A stretch of 64,000 bases of DNA from Ligula intestinalis (GCA_036362985.1 JAYGXS010000004.1:22102186-22166185), one strand, 5' to 3'; positions 21,600 through 35,600 are shown, counted from the first letter of the stretch. The notes: a model not told the origin generated them from the sequence alone. Program-made: numbers and translations.

Positions 21600-22250
21600 G
21601 ACCTATTACTCCATGTTTGACGATAAGCGGATCTAGAAAGCCTCACCCATTCATTTACCCAAAGACGGAGACCAAAAACAGAAGGTGTAAAACCACTTCT
21701 ATTTATTGACTTAAGCTGTCGAGCCAAGTCCTGGGTTACCTTCCTATTCAACGCCTCCAGGGGAACTGAGGTGCAGGTTAGACAAAGCGCGCCAGGCAGG
21801 CGACGCAGAATGTGCCCAAACTGATTCAATCGTCTTTCTTGGATGGCGATACTGTCTCAGTGTGTGTTAATCTTCCTTTTACAACGATGTCGGCAAACTT
21901 CGCCCGAAGGATAGTCCCTAGCCACCTGTGATCAAGTACCTCCAGTTTTTGCCCATCTTCAAAGTGCAAAGCCCACCAATTGTATGCATAGAGGAGAACT
22001 GCTTAGCTGGATGCGCGGTTAACGCGGATCTTCGTAGCTATTGAGATGCCGTGTCGGACCCGGCGAGCAACTTCGATTCGAGAGACAATTTCATCGTTAT
22101 TGTGTCTTTTTGGCAGCAGCCTTGCGCCAAGTTCTTTATAACGGTACTACTCTTCCAGTGGATGAACATTAGTCCGCAGTTTTGCCTTCTCCTGTTTAGT
22201 TATGGAGCTTGAGAGTAATTTGATCCGCCCAGTATTAATGGATGAGACTT
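21600..22250 (-). mobile_element. RTE-like LINE C-terminal fragment
   Basis: The minus strand reads RRVRHGISIATKIRVNRA, then VLLYAYNWWALHFEDGQKLEV, DHRWLGTIL and RLTHTETV in broken frames. This fits the region after the RT thumb in RTE-type LINEs (K..+Y.A.+...LLYG.E.WAL...D...L..FD.R.LR.I). The frame 21829-21587 continues with the C-terminal region (GHILRRLPGALCL). Confidence 0.55.
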
Positions 22251-22299
22251 ACGTCACGACATTTCTCGAATTGTCTTATCTCCCTTGCTGAAGACAAGT

Positions 22300-25200
22300 A
22301 TAAGGATACCTGGACTCCATAAATGCGGAAATACTTTATCTCTTTACGTTTGCTCAATCCCCTCTAGAGTGTCAACGCATGAGCAGTATATTTCAGTGGG
22401 AACACCGTCCTCTCCGGATGCCTTTTTGTCGCACTGCCTCTAGATTACATGGTCATCCTCGTTTTTAGAAGAAAGTTCGCAGACTAAAACAGAGGCAGGA
22501 GTAAGATGAAACTCTGCTGACGAGGAGAACGAGGGTGGCGTGGAATGCTCACGCCAACAATGGATATTGGTCGCGTTACTAGCAATAAATCCGCCATCCG
22601 CATTTTTCCCTCGATATTAAATTGCATTTTAAATATGTTTAAATTAGCCTCTATAGACTTAATTTTCGCGGCAATTTTCGCCCCTCCTCTTTTAAACCAT
22701 AAGTGCCAAATGCTGACAATCCTTCTCCGTTTGCAACCCTGACGATGGTCTTTGCGGCCTCTGCTGATGATCATGGTGGCTTCTTCTATTTTTACCAACA
22801 TGTTGGTGGACAATGCAGCCCGACATCTCCGGTATTTACGTGACGACCTCATGACATATATTGCCTCTTCTTCGTGTTGATCCTGTTGTCCGTGATGGGC
22901 TCCGCTTATCTCATTTCCCTGACGGTTGCGAACGGTCGGTTTTAATGTCATATGTTCCCTCCTATTTTTTATACAGTTGCTCACACGAAGCTGCAATTAT
23001 TTTAACTTTGACATTAAGTTTAAAACGGAAGGGCCCCTTGGGCCTTAAACATGCAATTTATTTACTTACTGATTTAACAGAGCCACATAGTTGCAAGAAC
23101 TGGCCACTAGCCTGGCGGAGAATTAAGTAGAGTATTCGCAGGTCCCAAACATTTGAGGCCTGCAGTATGGAAGTCGCTGTTTCAGACTAATAATTCTGCC
23201 GGGCATTCCTTATTAACTTTGCTGTCATATTTTGAAGTCTGCGGAACGAAGCATCGCTTTGGGACCTGGCTCGGGCCACCTGGGTAGGCAGTTGCACGTT
23301 TCTCTCTCTGATCCGCTCTATATGGTGCCGCTGAGTTAATCAACGAATTTTCTCAGCTACCCCATTGCCGAATGCTCCCACGTATAACCACTTGCTACTG
23401 CCTTTATCGTTAGTTGGGGTAGCAAAAAAGCACCGGATTTCTGTGCTTTCTGTTAAGAGCCGCTTCAACGAATATGAGAGCATGCAGACAGCAGGCGGGC
23501 TGCAGACAGACAGGAAGCCGCGCTTATGCCAGGCTATCGATCTGCCTGCACGCAGCGAATGTAAACTTGTCAGCAATCAATAATTTAAAATCTAAAGCTG
23601 CGGCCAGGCTAGGACTCTGGCAAGCCAGCCACTGAGGCACAAGCTAATCCAGTCGTTAGTCGGTCAAGGATCGTATCTGATTAATTGGCTGTTCATGCGT
23701 TTTTACCTTAAATATGTTGTGTTAAGTAGGCTAAAAGACTTCTACTTGTGCGCACTTATTTTTCTGTTCTTCGTTGGGCCTTCATAGGAGCCGTAATTAG
23801 ACGGTGACATCTCGACTTTTGGTAATATTTACAACACTCAGAGCCTCCATAGTGCTGGGCTGCCAAAGTTTTGCTATCTCATGAAGTCCCGAACATGACG
23901 TTTTGGGCGCCAATGAGAAATGAACGCTCAGGCGTTTCCGGACGAGGATATAGTTAGATCTGTGGGTGCTAAAATTTTGGCACCACGCATCGACCTGCTA
24001 TCGTGGACCTAACTGCGGAACCTTAAACAAAGCAGAATATCATCATTCCGACTGCAAATATGGTCGTTATTTGAATACCAGGTCAGCAGACATTCATAAC
24101 GATGCTGAATGTATGCACTGATGATAAACAATCGGACAATAGCTACACCACGTCTACTAGAACAGTCGTATGGACTGCTTTTACACAGGGGAGTAGGAAT
24201 TGATTCCCGGGACGTCAATGTCGCTAACAATTCGTCCGCACCATTGGAAAAAGGTTAAGGAGGAAGTCAGTATTCTTTGGTGCTATGACATCGTAGTATC
24301 GTTAGTAGACATGTTCATGAAGGACCTTGGGGATGTTGACTACAGACGGTTCCCAAACAGCCACTCGGATTATTTGTTCGAAGTTGCCTGCTCTAGCACT
24401 TTGGCTCAAGAACCCAACCACAGGGTAGGGTTGGCAGGCAAACTTATTAACTAGCGGCTCAAGATCGCAATGTCACAGTGTCATCAATAGAATTTGTGGT
24501 ACTTCATAAGGTCATCGGTGCTCCAGGCCCCAGCTCTCCGATCCCTGGTAGCACCGTTGCTTCTGCTCGATGACCGCTTATGCGCCAGGCCCAGGAGTTT
24601 GCTTATTTTGCAGATAATGACCGTTGTCCTAGCCTTCATTTGTGGGCGGGCCAGCCAGCCAACATCTGAGCTGACCGGTGGCCCGTCTTCTTGGCTGCAG
24701 CAAGTAACAAACAGGGTCTTCTGTTGAAACTTTCCAAGTGGAAAACATACTAGAGAACGACAAACCTACGCGCTCAGCACACAGGGCTGCGTGTGTGGAT
24801 GGTCACCTTCTCTGTCACAATGTTTAAATCATATGATGTTCTTCTCACAGGTGTTGCGATTTCATAATTGATGGAAAGCTCTAAAGTGAATGTCATTTTT
24901 GTTCCAAAATTCAGTGAAGCGATGAGGGCCTTAACTTTACTCTCAATGGGCGTATTTTAGGATCCCATCGCAATAGCATTGTTTCGCTGTATATTGCGCA
25001 TAATTATGGGTAAGAACAAGGGTATTCCAAGGTTCAAGTCTACTTCCAATAATGAAAATATCAAAAATTAAGTAAACTGAAATCCCCTGCATTTCGACAT
25101 CCAAGCAGCTGCTATTGTGAGCGTTCACAAAATAGAAAAACGATGTATAAAATTTTACCTTTTGTATGTTGAAAAAAGTATGTGTATTCATGCAGCTAGC

Positions 25201-25550
25201 GAAACTGCAAGCATTCAGTGTATTTCAAAATGACTACTTTCCCGTTGAACATTATTATTAGGTTATTCACATACTACGCTGAAGGTAACTTCAATATACG
25301 GCGAATACGTTAAAAGTCGAGGGCTTTTATGAATAAAAATCTATGATCGCAGGTACAGAGACAACTTTGAACGCAATGGCTGTCAAGCTGAAAGAATAAG
25401 CCATGCTCGAAAGCAAACTCATATCAATATGCAGAATATAAGTATTTTCGGGCCAAAATACTGAATGAGGTTCGCTAAAGATGAACTTCAATGATAGAGG
25501 CCACATGCCTGATCAGCTAACAAGCGAGATAAGTTAAACGTGCTAATTTC
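22300..25550. other. No gene recognised
   Basis: A 170-codon minus frame (22996-22484) is basic and low in complexity and has no motif. It may be decayed LINE sequence. Frames at 23340-23583, 24200-24454 and 24494-24727 overlap antisense frames and show nothing recognisable. Confidence 0.35.
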
Positions 25551-25559
25551 CGATGTCAC

Positions 25560-26552
25560 AGAGAGGACACTGACAGAGACGATAGCTCTTTTGGTTACTC
25601 ATGAGCTGCAGAAGGGAGTCTTTGTTAAATATGCTGATTATATGGTTGTTGGCCATCGGCTCAGAAGTAATTAACATCTCTAAATACTGAAGGATGGCCT
25701 AGATCATGTCTCAACATAGTCGTCAGCAAATGGCCTTCTACTTAACGAGCGAAAGTCAGTCCAGTGTATTTTTCGACTTCAACCCTCTCCCATTCCCCTA
25801 CATATTGCCATTCTTCCCACCGAAGTATCCTCTTTCCGATACCTTGGTGTTAAACTAGCATCCAACCTTACAATTACTCTTCATATAGAAGGTCTTTTTA
25901 TCAAAATCCGTCAAATATTGTATTATATCTGCCGCTTGCGTTCATATCACACACCGCAAGCTCTAATCTGGCGTTTTGTAGATGCCGATATTCTCCCCTC
26001 ATTCTTTACTGCTCTCTAGTTATTTTTCCAGCCTAACATAAAAGGACCTAGTCATTTTGAAAGGTAGCCTCCGAATGCTCTCTTCAGCTGCTGGTGTTCC
26101 CTACGTTTTTAAGGTGACATTATAGTAGAACACCACTTTAAAACGGTCAAGCAATTTACCGATCGTATTCTTAATGAGGTCACCCACCCTCTCCACTCTG
26201 AAATAATGAATACGAAGTCTTTCCGTCCCATGCGTCGAAGCTACCGTCATATGCCTTGCCGCACATCAGCATATCAGCACTTGGTACTTCCATTCCTAGC
26301 ACGCTTCCTCAAGTGTGAAGAAGCAGAAATTGAGAAGTTTAAATCTGATCTGTCTCCATAGTAAACGTGGATACCGTGCAAAACTTGAATTGTGAGTATT
26401 ACATGACCTTTTACATTTTAACATGACTCATTACTTAACCTCTGTGAATAGAGCCATGTTTTTCGCTGAAAAATCTATGATGTTTATTCGAAGATACCGC
26501 AAGATTTTCTTCTTCTTCTTCTTCTTCTTCTTCTACTTCTTCTGCTTCTTTA
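25560..26552 (+). mobile_element. CR1-like LINE RT/3' fragment with (TTC)n tail
   Basis: The plus strand encodes VKYADYMVVGHRLRSN (25625-25670), an RT motif C in which the second Asp is Tyr. It is followed after stops by LLNERKSVQCIF, SSFRYLGVKLASNLT and QILYYICRLRSY, the thumb region. It ends with a (TTC)n run at 26507-26552. The same lineage probably gave the KYADDMVVG fragment at 10.2 kb. Confidence 0.7.
26507..26552. repeat. (TTC)n simple repeat
   Basis: Roughly fourteen TTC units with two interruptions near the right end. It probably represents the variable 3' tail of the LINE fragment to its left. Confidence 0.9.
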
Positions 26553-26559
26553 TCAGAGG

Positions 26560-28420
26560 ACATTAGACGGCTAAAAAATTATTCAGTCTTTTGTTTGATT
26601 CATCCAGTTTTAATAGTAAACGTGCTGATATCCCAGCCTTTCTCACTCTCTATCATTCAACCTTGAATCAGTGTCCAGCAGACATCCACTGAGTGTTTAT
26701 TCGTGCCTTATAAACTTAGTTGAATATTTGTTTCCAAATCCGACTTAAACAGCTGGAGCGCATTTTATAACAGAGATAAACAAATGATTCTGTTTATGCA
26801 CAAAAATAATTCAGCAACAGCGAATACAAATAACCCAAGTAAGACACTTTGAACTCAACCTTACCGAGTGTTTTTTTCTTCAAATGATTTCTGATGTGAC
26901 GGAAATTGTACCGCTTCGTTTAAACGCACTGTTAATTTGTGTGGCGGTCGTTGTCTTGCTCCATCTGTTTGTGTTTCCAAGTCTCAAAGTTGTCAGTGTG
27001 TCATGCAGGGTTTGATTTTACGGGTTATTTAAGGTAAGCTTTGTTTATTGGTTTAACCAGTGTTTTTTGTGCCGTAGTAAGCATTTCCCTAACGGTTGTC
27101 TGCTTATACTGAAAGCAACGGGTGCCTCTACGATCTCCATAGGTCGCAAAAGCGTCAGTATGAAAGCCATTGTGTCTTTATATTGAAACCTCTCTATTTG
27201 TACAATACGATTCTATCGGTTTTAAGTCTGAATTCAACCAAAACGGTCTAACTCCCTGATAGCATAGTCATGACGATTGTTATGCTCTCGCAAGAGGCGT
27301 GCTCAGTTGGGTAGTATTTCATATTCAGATTGCCTAAGCCGGCAGCCCCCAATAAATTTTATGAGCCGCATCGATGCTTATGCAGCCAAAGCGTTTTTCG
27401 TGGGCATGTGTGACAATTTAGTTGCGAAAGTGTTGTCATGTGAGGTTTTTGGTATATACTGTTGACCAAGTAATAAGCCACTCGATAAACGCGCCAAGTA
27501 ATCGAAATAATATATGGTTTACCTTGTACATTTGACTCCTACTTGACAAGTCGGCTTTAAGGCACGTCAATATAAAATCGAGAAACTAAGCCAATGGGTG
27601 TACTAGCATCAGGAATAAATGCTCCAACTCCCCACTGTCTTTTTATGTAACAGAACACACCCGAGACTCCGAGCCGCTATTGTAGGGCTAGACAAAGCCC
27701 ACTACACAATTATCAGAGCATGTAAGGCTGCAATATATTTGGACTCCGACTGCTTAGGCATCGACGCGTATGACCATTCTGCGCGGCCGATCCCGTTAGG
27801 CTTAATTATATTTGGCACAATGACAGTTACCCATACAGCGCTAACATTATTGCTTCCTTGAATAACTTTAATAACATCCTCCTGAGTTTTCAACAGCTGC
27901 CCAAATATAGGTTGAACCTATATTGCTTGACAGTCAAGAAACCCATTCCGGTGCAAATTGTACATTCCTCGACTTCAACTGTCAATCATTAAGAGAAAAC
28001 GTAAATCCACGTTCCAAAAAGCTTGCATCATTTGAAGACGTAGTCGTAATTTTACTCGGTATGAATATAATAATACCTTATCTAGCCGACATTGACGATT
28101 TCATGGATTTAAAACCTTCACGCGTGACTATTCGCACCAGTAGTTCCGGACAGTGCCACCCATTGTCTTCCCTATGGACGGCTACCGAATACGGAGAGTC
28201 CAGAAACCGCTTCCATATCCTGACGAACTGTGTCAAGCAAGGTTTTTATTTACCCTCCCTTTGGACGCTGCCAAGCGGGGAACGGTTCTGAGTTGAGGGC
28301 AGCAGCACTGAGTTCGTGAGGTGGACTTGGGAAAGCGTGCCCAAATCACATCAGTCGCATGTTTTGAATCGTGTGGGTTATCGTCGCGATGTGCCGACCG
28401 TTCAATTCGAGAAGAAGTTG
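26560..28420. other. No gene recognised
   Basis: Scattered short frames on both strands. The frame 27923-28291 (plus) begins near ANCTFLDFNCQSLRE, which faintly recalls the start of a LINE endonuclease, but nothing downstream confirms it. Confidence 0.3.
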
Positions 28421-28427
28421 GCGTACA

Positions 28428-28874
28428 TCAATGGAAGTATGATTTCCAAGTAGTGATGGGCAGATACCTGTAATTTTCACCCATCTTACACGTGCACAAC
28501 CTAGCCTTCACAACCCTAAAGGACTGACTAGGCGTATGCACTCTACATGCAAATCTCCGTGACGATAGAGGTGTCGCGTTGGGCACATGGAGACTTCCTG
28601 AGGCCTGAACATTCTTGCTTCGGGAGGTTGTTGCCGTTACCTTTAACATTCGACAATACTCTCCCCCGAGGTATTTTAAACGGTTTATTTCTTTAAATGG
28701 ACAGCCATGATGCTCGAGGGGTTCCTTGTCCGGTCCGTTCAGTGGTATAAAGATTAGTATGTCTACATTCATGGGTAGGCCGATGGATTTCGCCCCTTTA
28801 TTCTCCCCTGACGCCAATTCCATTACTACGAATAAGAATTTGTTCGATCTCGAAACCAATTTCGTTACTTTCAT
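28428..28874 (-). mobile_element. RTE-like LINE fragment (possible)
   Basis: The minus frame contains GLPMNVDILIFIP, then CPFKEINRLKYLGGEY. This fits the RTE pattern GL..N..KT..M....... followed by ....FKYLG. No other motif is preserved. Confidence 0.35.
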
Positions 28875-29370
28875 AGGACAAATATGACCTCCTGTTTCGT
28901 GCCAGCAGTTGCTGAATTTGAACCAATAAAAGCGTCTCTGCTCTTCCAGGCATTAGGGGGAGTGAAGAAACTACTCATGCGAGACGTACCCCATTATTCT
29001 TGTGACCAACGTAGAGTTGGTGTCTGAACAGGCCCTATCTGCTATTTTCCACAGCATACGTGTAACTTATTCGACAATTCACCGGACTTCACCTTAGATC
29101 ACACCGTGTGTGCACCCGCAAACAGGGCAGTGCCCTTAACCGCCCCACACATTATGGTTCTTTTTTTCTAGGGGGCAATCAGCTGCACTCATCAACGTTT
29201 GATATTTATGGCCTGCTCTGCCAAAGTTGTCTATCCACTTCAAGGCTTAAATATACCACCATGACACTCAACCACCTCTCACCTATTATCAAAAAAAGCG
29301 TTCTGCATTGCATTATGAGTGAACTTACCTCAGCATTCCAAATTTTAGTTTCCTCAAGCTGACCATTCAG

Positions 29371-29619
29371 ATGGGTGAAAGAGGCTATCCGCCTTTCCAG
29401 GCGGCTAAATTACTTCGAGATCCGATGCTTGACCCTTCATGTAGGACCAAAGTATATCGAATAGACGGTTTCATCACTGGGGTAAGTGTGCACCGAGTTA
29501 ACTTTATGTTTAAGGACTCCTCGATTGATCCAGTGCCGGTCTGCGACCCAAGAATATCGGCTCAATTTCGAGCACTTTGCCGAAAACCTGCAGCTGATTT
29601 GTTGATTCCCAATTTTAAA
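29371..29619 (+). CDS. SETD1: SETD1 exon 1: N-terminal Set1 region
   Basis: Encodes residues 1-83, including [10 protein letters not shown] and KVYRIDG and ending LIPNFK. These match the start of vertebrate SETD1 proteins, where similar blocks precede the RRM. The ATG follows CATTCAG directly, so the exon could also be entered by cis- or trans-splicing. Donor GTATGC. Confidence 0.85.
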
Positions 29620-32600
29620 GTATGCAGTTTTGGCTGTCTTCGAGTGCGACTCATGTTTAGTTTGATAGTTACTACATCGGAGAATGTCCGGAAAAGGAAG
29701 TTACTTTTTCAAATTTAAATGACAACATAAGTTTCAAAAATCTTGAAGCAATGTGCCGTGAATTTGGCACGATCGAGGAAGCCAAAGTGTACTATCACCC
29801 GAAGGATCAAAAGCATCTGGGAATTGGAAAGGTTCCTGAAGACGCACCGTTGTAATAGTTTATAGGTAGTTTTTCAGTCCACCCGAAGCGCGAAGTTGTG
29901 TGCTAGCAAGCTGAATAACACTTCGAAAATGGGAAACATAATGACGGTAGAGTTGGACGTTCTAGGTAAGATTTCCTTTTAGTTCTCACGGTATCTGTAG
30001 GTAAAAAGCGCCACAAACTTATATTTGAGCAACTACAGGATATTTCACCCTCGGTACCGCTCTCCAGTCAGGAAATTTCTGCACATTCTTTGACACTTCC
30101 ATCTTCCGGCAGCCACGAACCTGCTCCGTTTAAACTGTCAACCAAGACTGAACTGAATTCACCTCGTGTAATTTCTGACGAAAGACACTTGGGATTTTCT
30201 GAGGCCGAATCTTTGAATCATGCGCCTTTAACGTTTACCCATTCCGCCTTGGACAACGGAATTTCAGAACGTCGACCTTACTCTGAAACTTTTCTCAAAG
30301 ATCGGACTTCATCTATCGGCTCGAAGAACTGCAACAGACTGCCCTTTTCGAAACGAGAATCATATCAGGCTTTGAGCAAACAGTCGAAAGACACATTGCC
30401 TTCTGGACCGGGGACAATTAATGGGATTAATCTTCCCTCTGAGGAGTCTCTAGAAGTACGAATCCAAAAACTATTGCATTCTTCCAGCGATAGGCGCTCT
30501 ATCCATGGTACTATTTCTGCGAAGTCTAGTGATCATTTTGCACCACCGAACATTGCAAGACAGTCGTCATCTTTTACCGATGTTTCGCACTTAACTTCTG
30601 GGGACCGCACGAAATTGGATCCCCTACAGAAATCTCGGTCATTTGCTGCTGTGGGAGGTGGTGCCGAATGCCCGTCCAGGCAAATAGAACACAACGATTC
30701 TCACGCCAACTGGAGTTCACCCGGAGCTCGTAATCTTTCTCGGAAAACGCTCCTTCCAACACCCGACCTCGCCTTCTCGGCTCTAAAGCAGACCCCTACA
30801 ACTCCAGATGATTCTGCTTCTAACTCTCTGTCCCAATCGATGTCACGTCCTCCTTTACTGAAAACTCCTCCTAAACCTGTCAGTGATAACGAACTCGATG
30901 AATTGATGAAGGAGACTTATGCATTGTTTCTGGATGAATTGCATGAAATCATGGCAAAGGATCTTCTTCGCCGTGTCGTCGAGGGTCATGCCTTTCGTTC
31001 GTTTTCTACATGGTGGGACTCTGTTGAAACGGTGAGTTTTACCTAACCTTTAGGTGCTGGAGTTTCCTATGCTCTAATGCTCCTTAGCCTCGAAGTCGTT
31101 ACGTCCTCTATGAATCTAATGCTCTTGTTGCGGTGCAGTGATAAATACCACAATGTTTAGACAAAACGTGTAGGTCCGTGCTTTATACTCCATCGATAAT
31201 TGTTCAAAATTGAACTCATAGTCTCATATTTTGGTTTATCTTCACCATTTCCTGTCAACAGGCTGTTTTTTATTCAGGTCAGGTCATTGCCTAATCTGTT
31301 AATTGTTGGAAATTTTAAATGGTATCCCCAGGCAGTAGTTGGCTTAAAACTCACGAGACGCTAAGCTTGTAAGTTCAACTTGCGGGCAAGTTTTCTGAAA
31401 CGTCGAAAATTGCTTATTGCCGTACAATTGTACGGCAAACTTAATTTATTGCGCCCGGTAGTAATCTGGTAAATTCTAGATTGGTTGCTTAGAAAACCCT
31501 GCTTAGGTTTACTGTACCAAAATTGGGGAATTTCATGCATTGTAGGCGGATGTTATTAAACTCGTGGCTTCGGGGGAGGGGGGGGGCAACCCAAGTTAGC
31601 TAGAGCGTTGACTATACTCAAGCCTTCACTTTTCAAGTGCGTTCGAATCCCACCAAGGCTGAATATTTTTTACATAATGAATAATTTTTTAAAATATTTG
31701 AGTCAGTTATCGCTTTTCCAGTCTCGTTTTTCGATGCACGTGTGTTAAGAGTATGGTCGCGCAACACATTTGAATACCTGAATTAGATTGCTCGCCTTCA
31801 AGCTCCATGACGACTGACGTACCATTAGCCACCTTGGAGGATATTAATACTTTTACACATTTTAGCGCGAAATCTTTAACATGAAGAATTACCTTAATAG
31901 TATTTTACTTATTGGTGGTTCTAGCCCCACGAACCAAGGTTCGGCCGTCCTTGACTTCTTGTCCTTTAAACCTCGGCAACATAAAACTAAATCTTAGGAT
32001 GACCTTCCTTTCAGCTGTCCTCTTTTGTAAGTGCAGGCTAGAAACCTTTTTGACGCTGAAACTCTTTTCGGATTATTCCCCATTCCGTATCGGGGCAGAT
32101 TCTTGCCGCCAACGTCGCTGTTCTGTAGGCGTGGTTGCCCTTTTCAATCCTCAGTATTAACATTGACTAGTTTGAGATCCTCAGCCTGCACGGACAGCAG
32201 CCTGGTCAGTGGTCTAGCTATCACCATTGTCTATGGTATTGCCAACAATTATCATGGGCCGATGTATTTCTTGCTCTTCTCTCATGCCCCATTTGACAGA
32301 AATTCGCTACCTCCAAGGACCACGGAAAAAGATTTGATTCTAGCTTTCGTCGAGCTGGATCACACACTAATGACGCCGATGACAGTTTCAAGTCCTACCA
32401 ACTGCCGTCTGCCCAGCAGGCACTTAAAGGAGATAATCCCATCACTACCGATGTAAAGGTTCGTGGCGCCGGCGGGACGCCCGGAGATGTTTTTGCATCA
32501 GGGATGTTTACAGGGCTGCGCGCTGCGTTGCCGAAAATCAAGCGGAAACCAAAGCCTCTGATCGAAGACTCCACGGGGCCTTCTTCTGCGGCCGAAAAGT

Positions 32601-35600
32601 CAGACTTACGTCCCACCAAATTGTCAGCACGTCTTCGTTCTCCACACAGAGCGTCTTCGGACGTTAGGAGAGGGTCGGTTTCCCCAGGTAAAGATGACAA
32701 AATGGCACCCGGAGTCAGTTGCCAGTCAGCATCTCAGTCGGACTCTGAACCACTTAACTCGGGGTTAGCGAAACACAAAGCGGAACGAAGATTGCGGAAA
32801 CCTTGTCTTTCATCATCAGCATCATCCTCCACCGCTTCCTCATCATCATCGGATGAGTTGGATAATGTGTCAGCGTCAAGGACAGCTGCAGAGACTACAA
32901 TAAATAGAGTCAAGGGTAAGTCTCGTCTTTCTCGTGTAGACTGACCGTCCGTCTTTCGATGTCTTACAATGTGGTTCACCTATGCGTAATAACCTAATTA
33001 ACCGGAAAGTTTTTTACTCAGTGCTAATTCTTATATCTATTGACGTAAACGAAGTCCGAGTTACTACCATGCAGACTTTTTAACCCAGTGATATCTTGTG
33101 TGTATTTCAAAAACTGGTTCGTAGTCTTCCTGTCGCTTACCGTATGATTCATAAAGTTGTCTAAAACCTGATCCTAGGTGGTTGACTGCAGATGCCTGAG
33201 CCATGTTTTAAGCGCACCGTTTTTCTTTCTGTCTTGTGCTGCTGTTTTACCCAGACTGACCAAAGTGAAGTTTCAGTTAGTTGGTCAGGTAATGGCATTG
33301 ATGCTATGTACTTCTGCGTTTAGTCCTCCCAATTTGAAGCAGCTCTGCTTTGCGATATTTGCTATCCATTTGGTTGTACTCAGAGTAGTCTTATCTACTC
33401 GAGTGAGGTGGTCGAAACGTAATAGTTGGAAGAGCGAGAATGGATTAGTACCCTAGAATTGGGCTTTATAATTGACTTTTGGGAAATAAAACTAGAAACA
33501 AAGCAGCAGTAAATCTTTTATATGGTCAGGACAATAACTTAGCGTGACATTCTCCCTGGCCAGCAAATAGGGCATGATGTTGAACAATTTGGTTTGGAGT
33601 TTGCCTGCGACACATTTTTAAAATATCTTTTGTGAGGACAGTATACATGATCATTTTGTTTTGTTTTGTCAATGCCTCCAAATTATGCATGTAGGCATCG
33701 CCTTCGTAATAAGCACTAACGAGCGTTGCATCATTTTGTTAGCCGGCTGAAATGGCGTTGCTTCCTTGCTCCGTGTTGGGTGAATGGTCAAGAAAAGACG
33801 GGATGAAAGCTTCAAGTAAGGGTGTGGCCCTCTCCTTATGATGATTACTGATATCCTCTTCCCCTTGGAGAGAAAACAGTCTAACGGATGCCGTCTGTTC
33901 TCTTTCATAACTCAACCGCAAAAGAATCTACCGATGGAGCAGATTGACCTCAAAAAGCGGATCTTATTTGGATGATTGATTGTTCGTCAACAGGATTCGG
34001 CCAGGAGAATTGTCCCAGTGATTGACTTCCGATTATAGATAAACGTTCCTTCGTGTGGTGTCACGTTAGTAGGAATGCTCGAAAGTGGCCTGATTGAGAA
34101 CAAATTCCCAGTGCGTGACAAGCACACTGTGAGATTTTAAAGCGAAAAATAGTCTTCTGTTATATTTGGTTGAAACTCAGGACCTGCCCGTTTTCTTGAA
34201 GGTTGTACGGAGTTGCCCTAACGGTCCCTTGTCACGGCGGAATTGTTAAAAATCGTTTGACATAAAAGGCAATCTTCAGTCAGTGTGGATGTACGAAGGA
34301 GTACCGAATATGGAGCTGGCATACACACCCAATGACAGTTTCGGCGGAATAGGTGGTACGAATGAAACTGGAAAACGGACCAATTAATCAGTGATCATCA
34401 ACAGATAGCGATTGCGGAGCACCGACGGAATTAAACCGTGCTTTAGAAAAGAAATTGGATTTTCCTTTATAGCGTGCTGGCATCCAGCGACAACGCTGCA
34501 AATCTATTCCATCGAAAAAGGAAACTTCCTGGTCCAAAGTGCGGTGGTCAAGAGACATCTGAATTACAAAGTACCGCATGCAGTTCTTTCAAATTGACCT
34601 TAGTCCAGAATAGTTTCGAGAAAGTGTATCCTATGTATGGTTTTCTTTTATGAGTCGGTAAATAATGTCGAATTTTAATGACGATAACCGTAACCTCGAG
34701 GGTTCGATCTTGTTATTCCGCACTTGGTTACCAGAAGTAAAAGCAATAGAGCGCTGACCTGTAATTTGTTTAAAGTGATTACAGAGCATAAATGCTTCCA
34801 TTTGTGTATATATTCCACTACAGCTTGTGCTCATTTTTCGATCATGGAATGACGTCACCTACTTCGGGATAGATTACACAAAGAGAAAGCTACCGGTCGG
34901 CCATTCTGCTTCACTTTGACAGCAATTGTGACGTCTGAGCCATCGGGTTCGAATAAAAATGGGGCACCATACTGAATGGTAGATTTTGTGGCTAGTGTTC
35001 GCAAGATCTTCCTTAATTGTTAAATGCTTCCAGTAGAGGGGATTTTTTGTTGTGAATGAACAAGTTAATAACATGCGAATAGTATCACGACTCGTGACTT
35101 GCGGGGGCACCATTTCATGCCAGGGCTTTAGTTGATCTAAATCCAGTCTGATGTTGCCTTTGAATACCTCATAAATATGAAGCTTTATTTGTTGAGAAGT
35201 AATGACGCTTCTGGCTTCATTGAAGGTTAGTTCGTATCTTTCGACCACGTTGAGATTTTTGAAGGTTTAAGTCGTGTTCAGCGAGGCCATTACCACAAAT
35301 GATATTGTCTACGTAGGCTGAAATATCTTTTAGGTGTTTTCATTTAATTATTTCGTAAGTTGGAAACACAAAATTCTGTTGGCCACAACGAAGTAGATTT
35401 GACATAATAGATACAAACATCCACAAGCTCCAAAGACAGTGTATTGCCTTTCCTCTGCCCGGATAAGTATCTGATCATAGTTTTTGTTTAGATCGAGGGT
35501 GATATATGTGTCGTAGTTTGCAACATTTTCCTTCGTTTAGTCTATCCTGGGTGAGGAAAAGGCATCGAGAAGTGTGAATTTTTTGATCACCTGACTGTAA

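Noticed and set aside
22484..22996. 170-codon basic minus-strand frame
   Set aside because: Low complexity and no recognisable domain; surrounded by LINE remains. Could be decayed transposon sequence.
29371..29718. Continuous 115-codon frame at the SETD1 start taken as one exon
   Set aside because: After residue 83 the frame loses similarity, while splicing out 41 bp restores the RRM sequence in another frame.
31570..31590. G-run as a possible quadruplex
   Set aside because: A single G-rich homopolymer-like run in an intron; without strand or position conservation there is nothing more to say.
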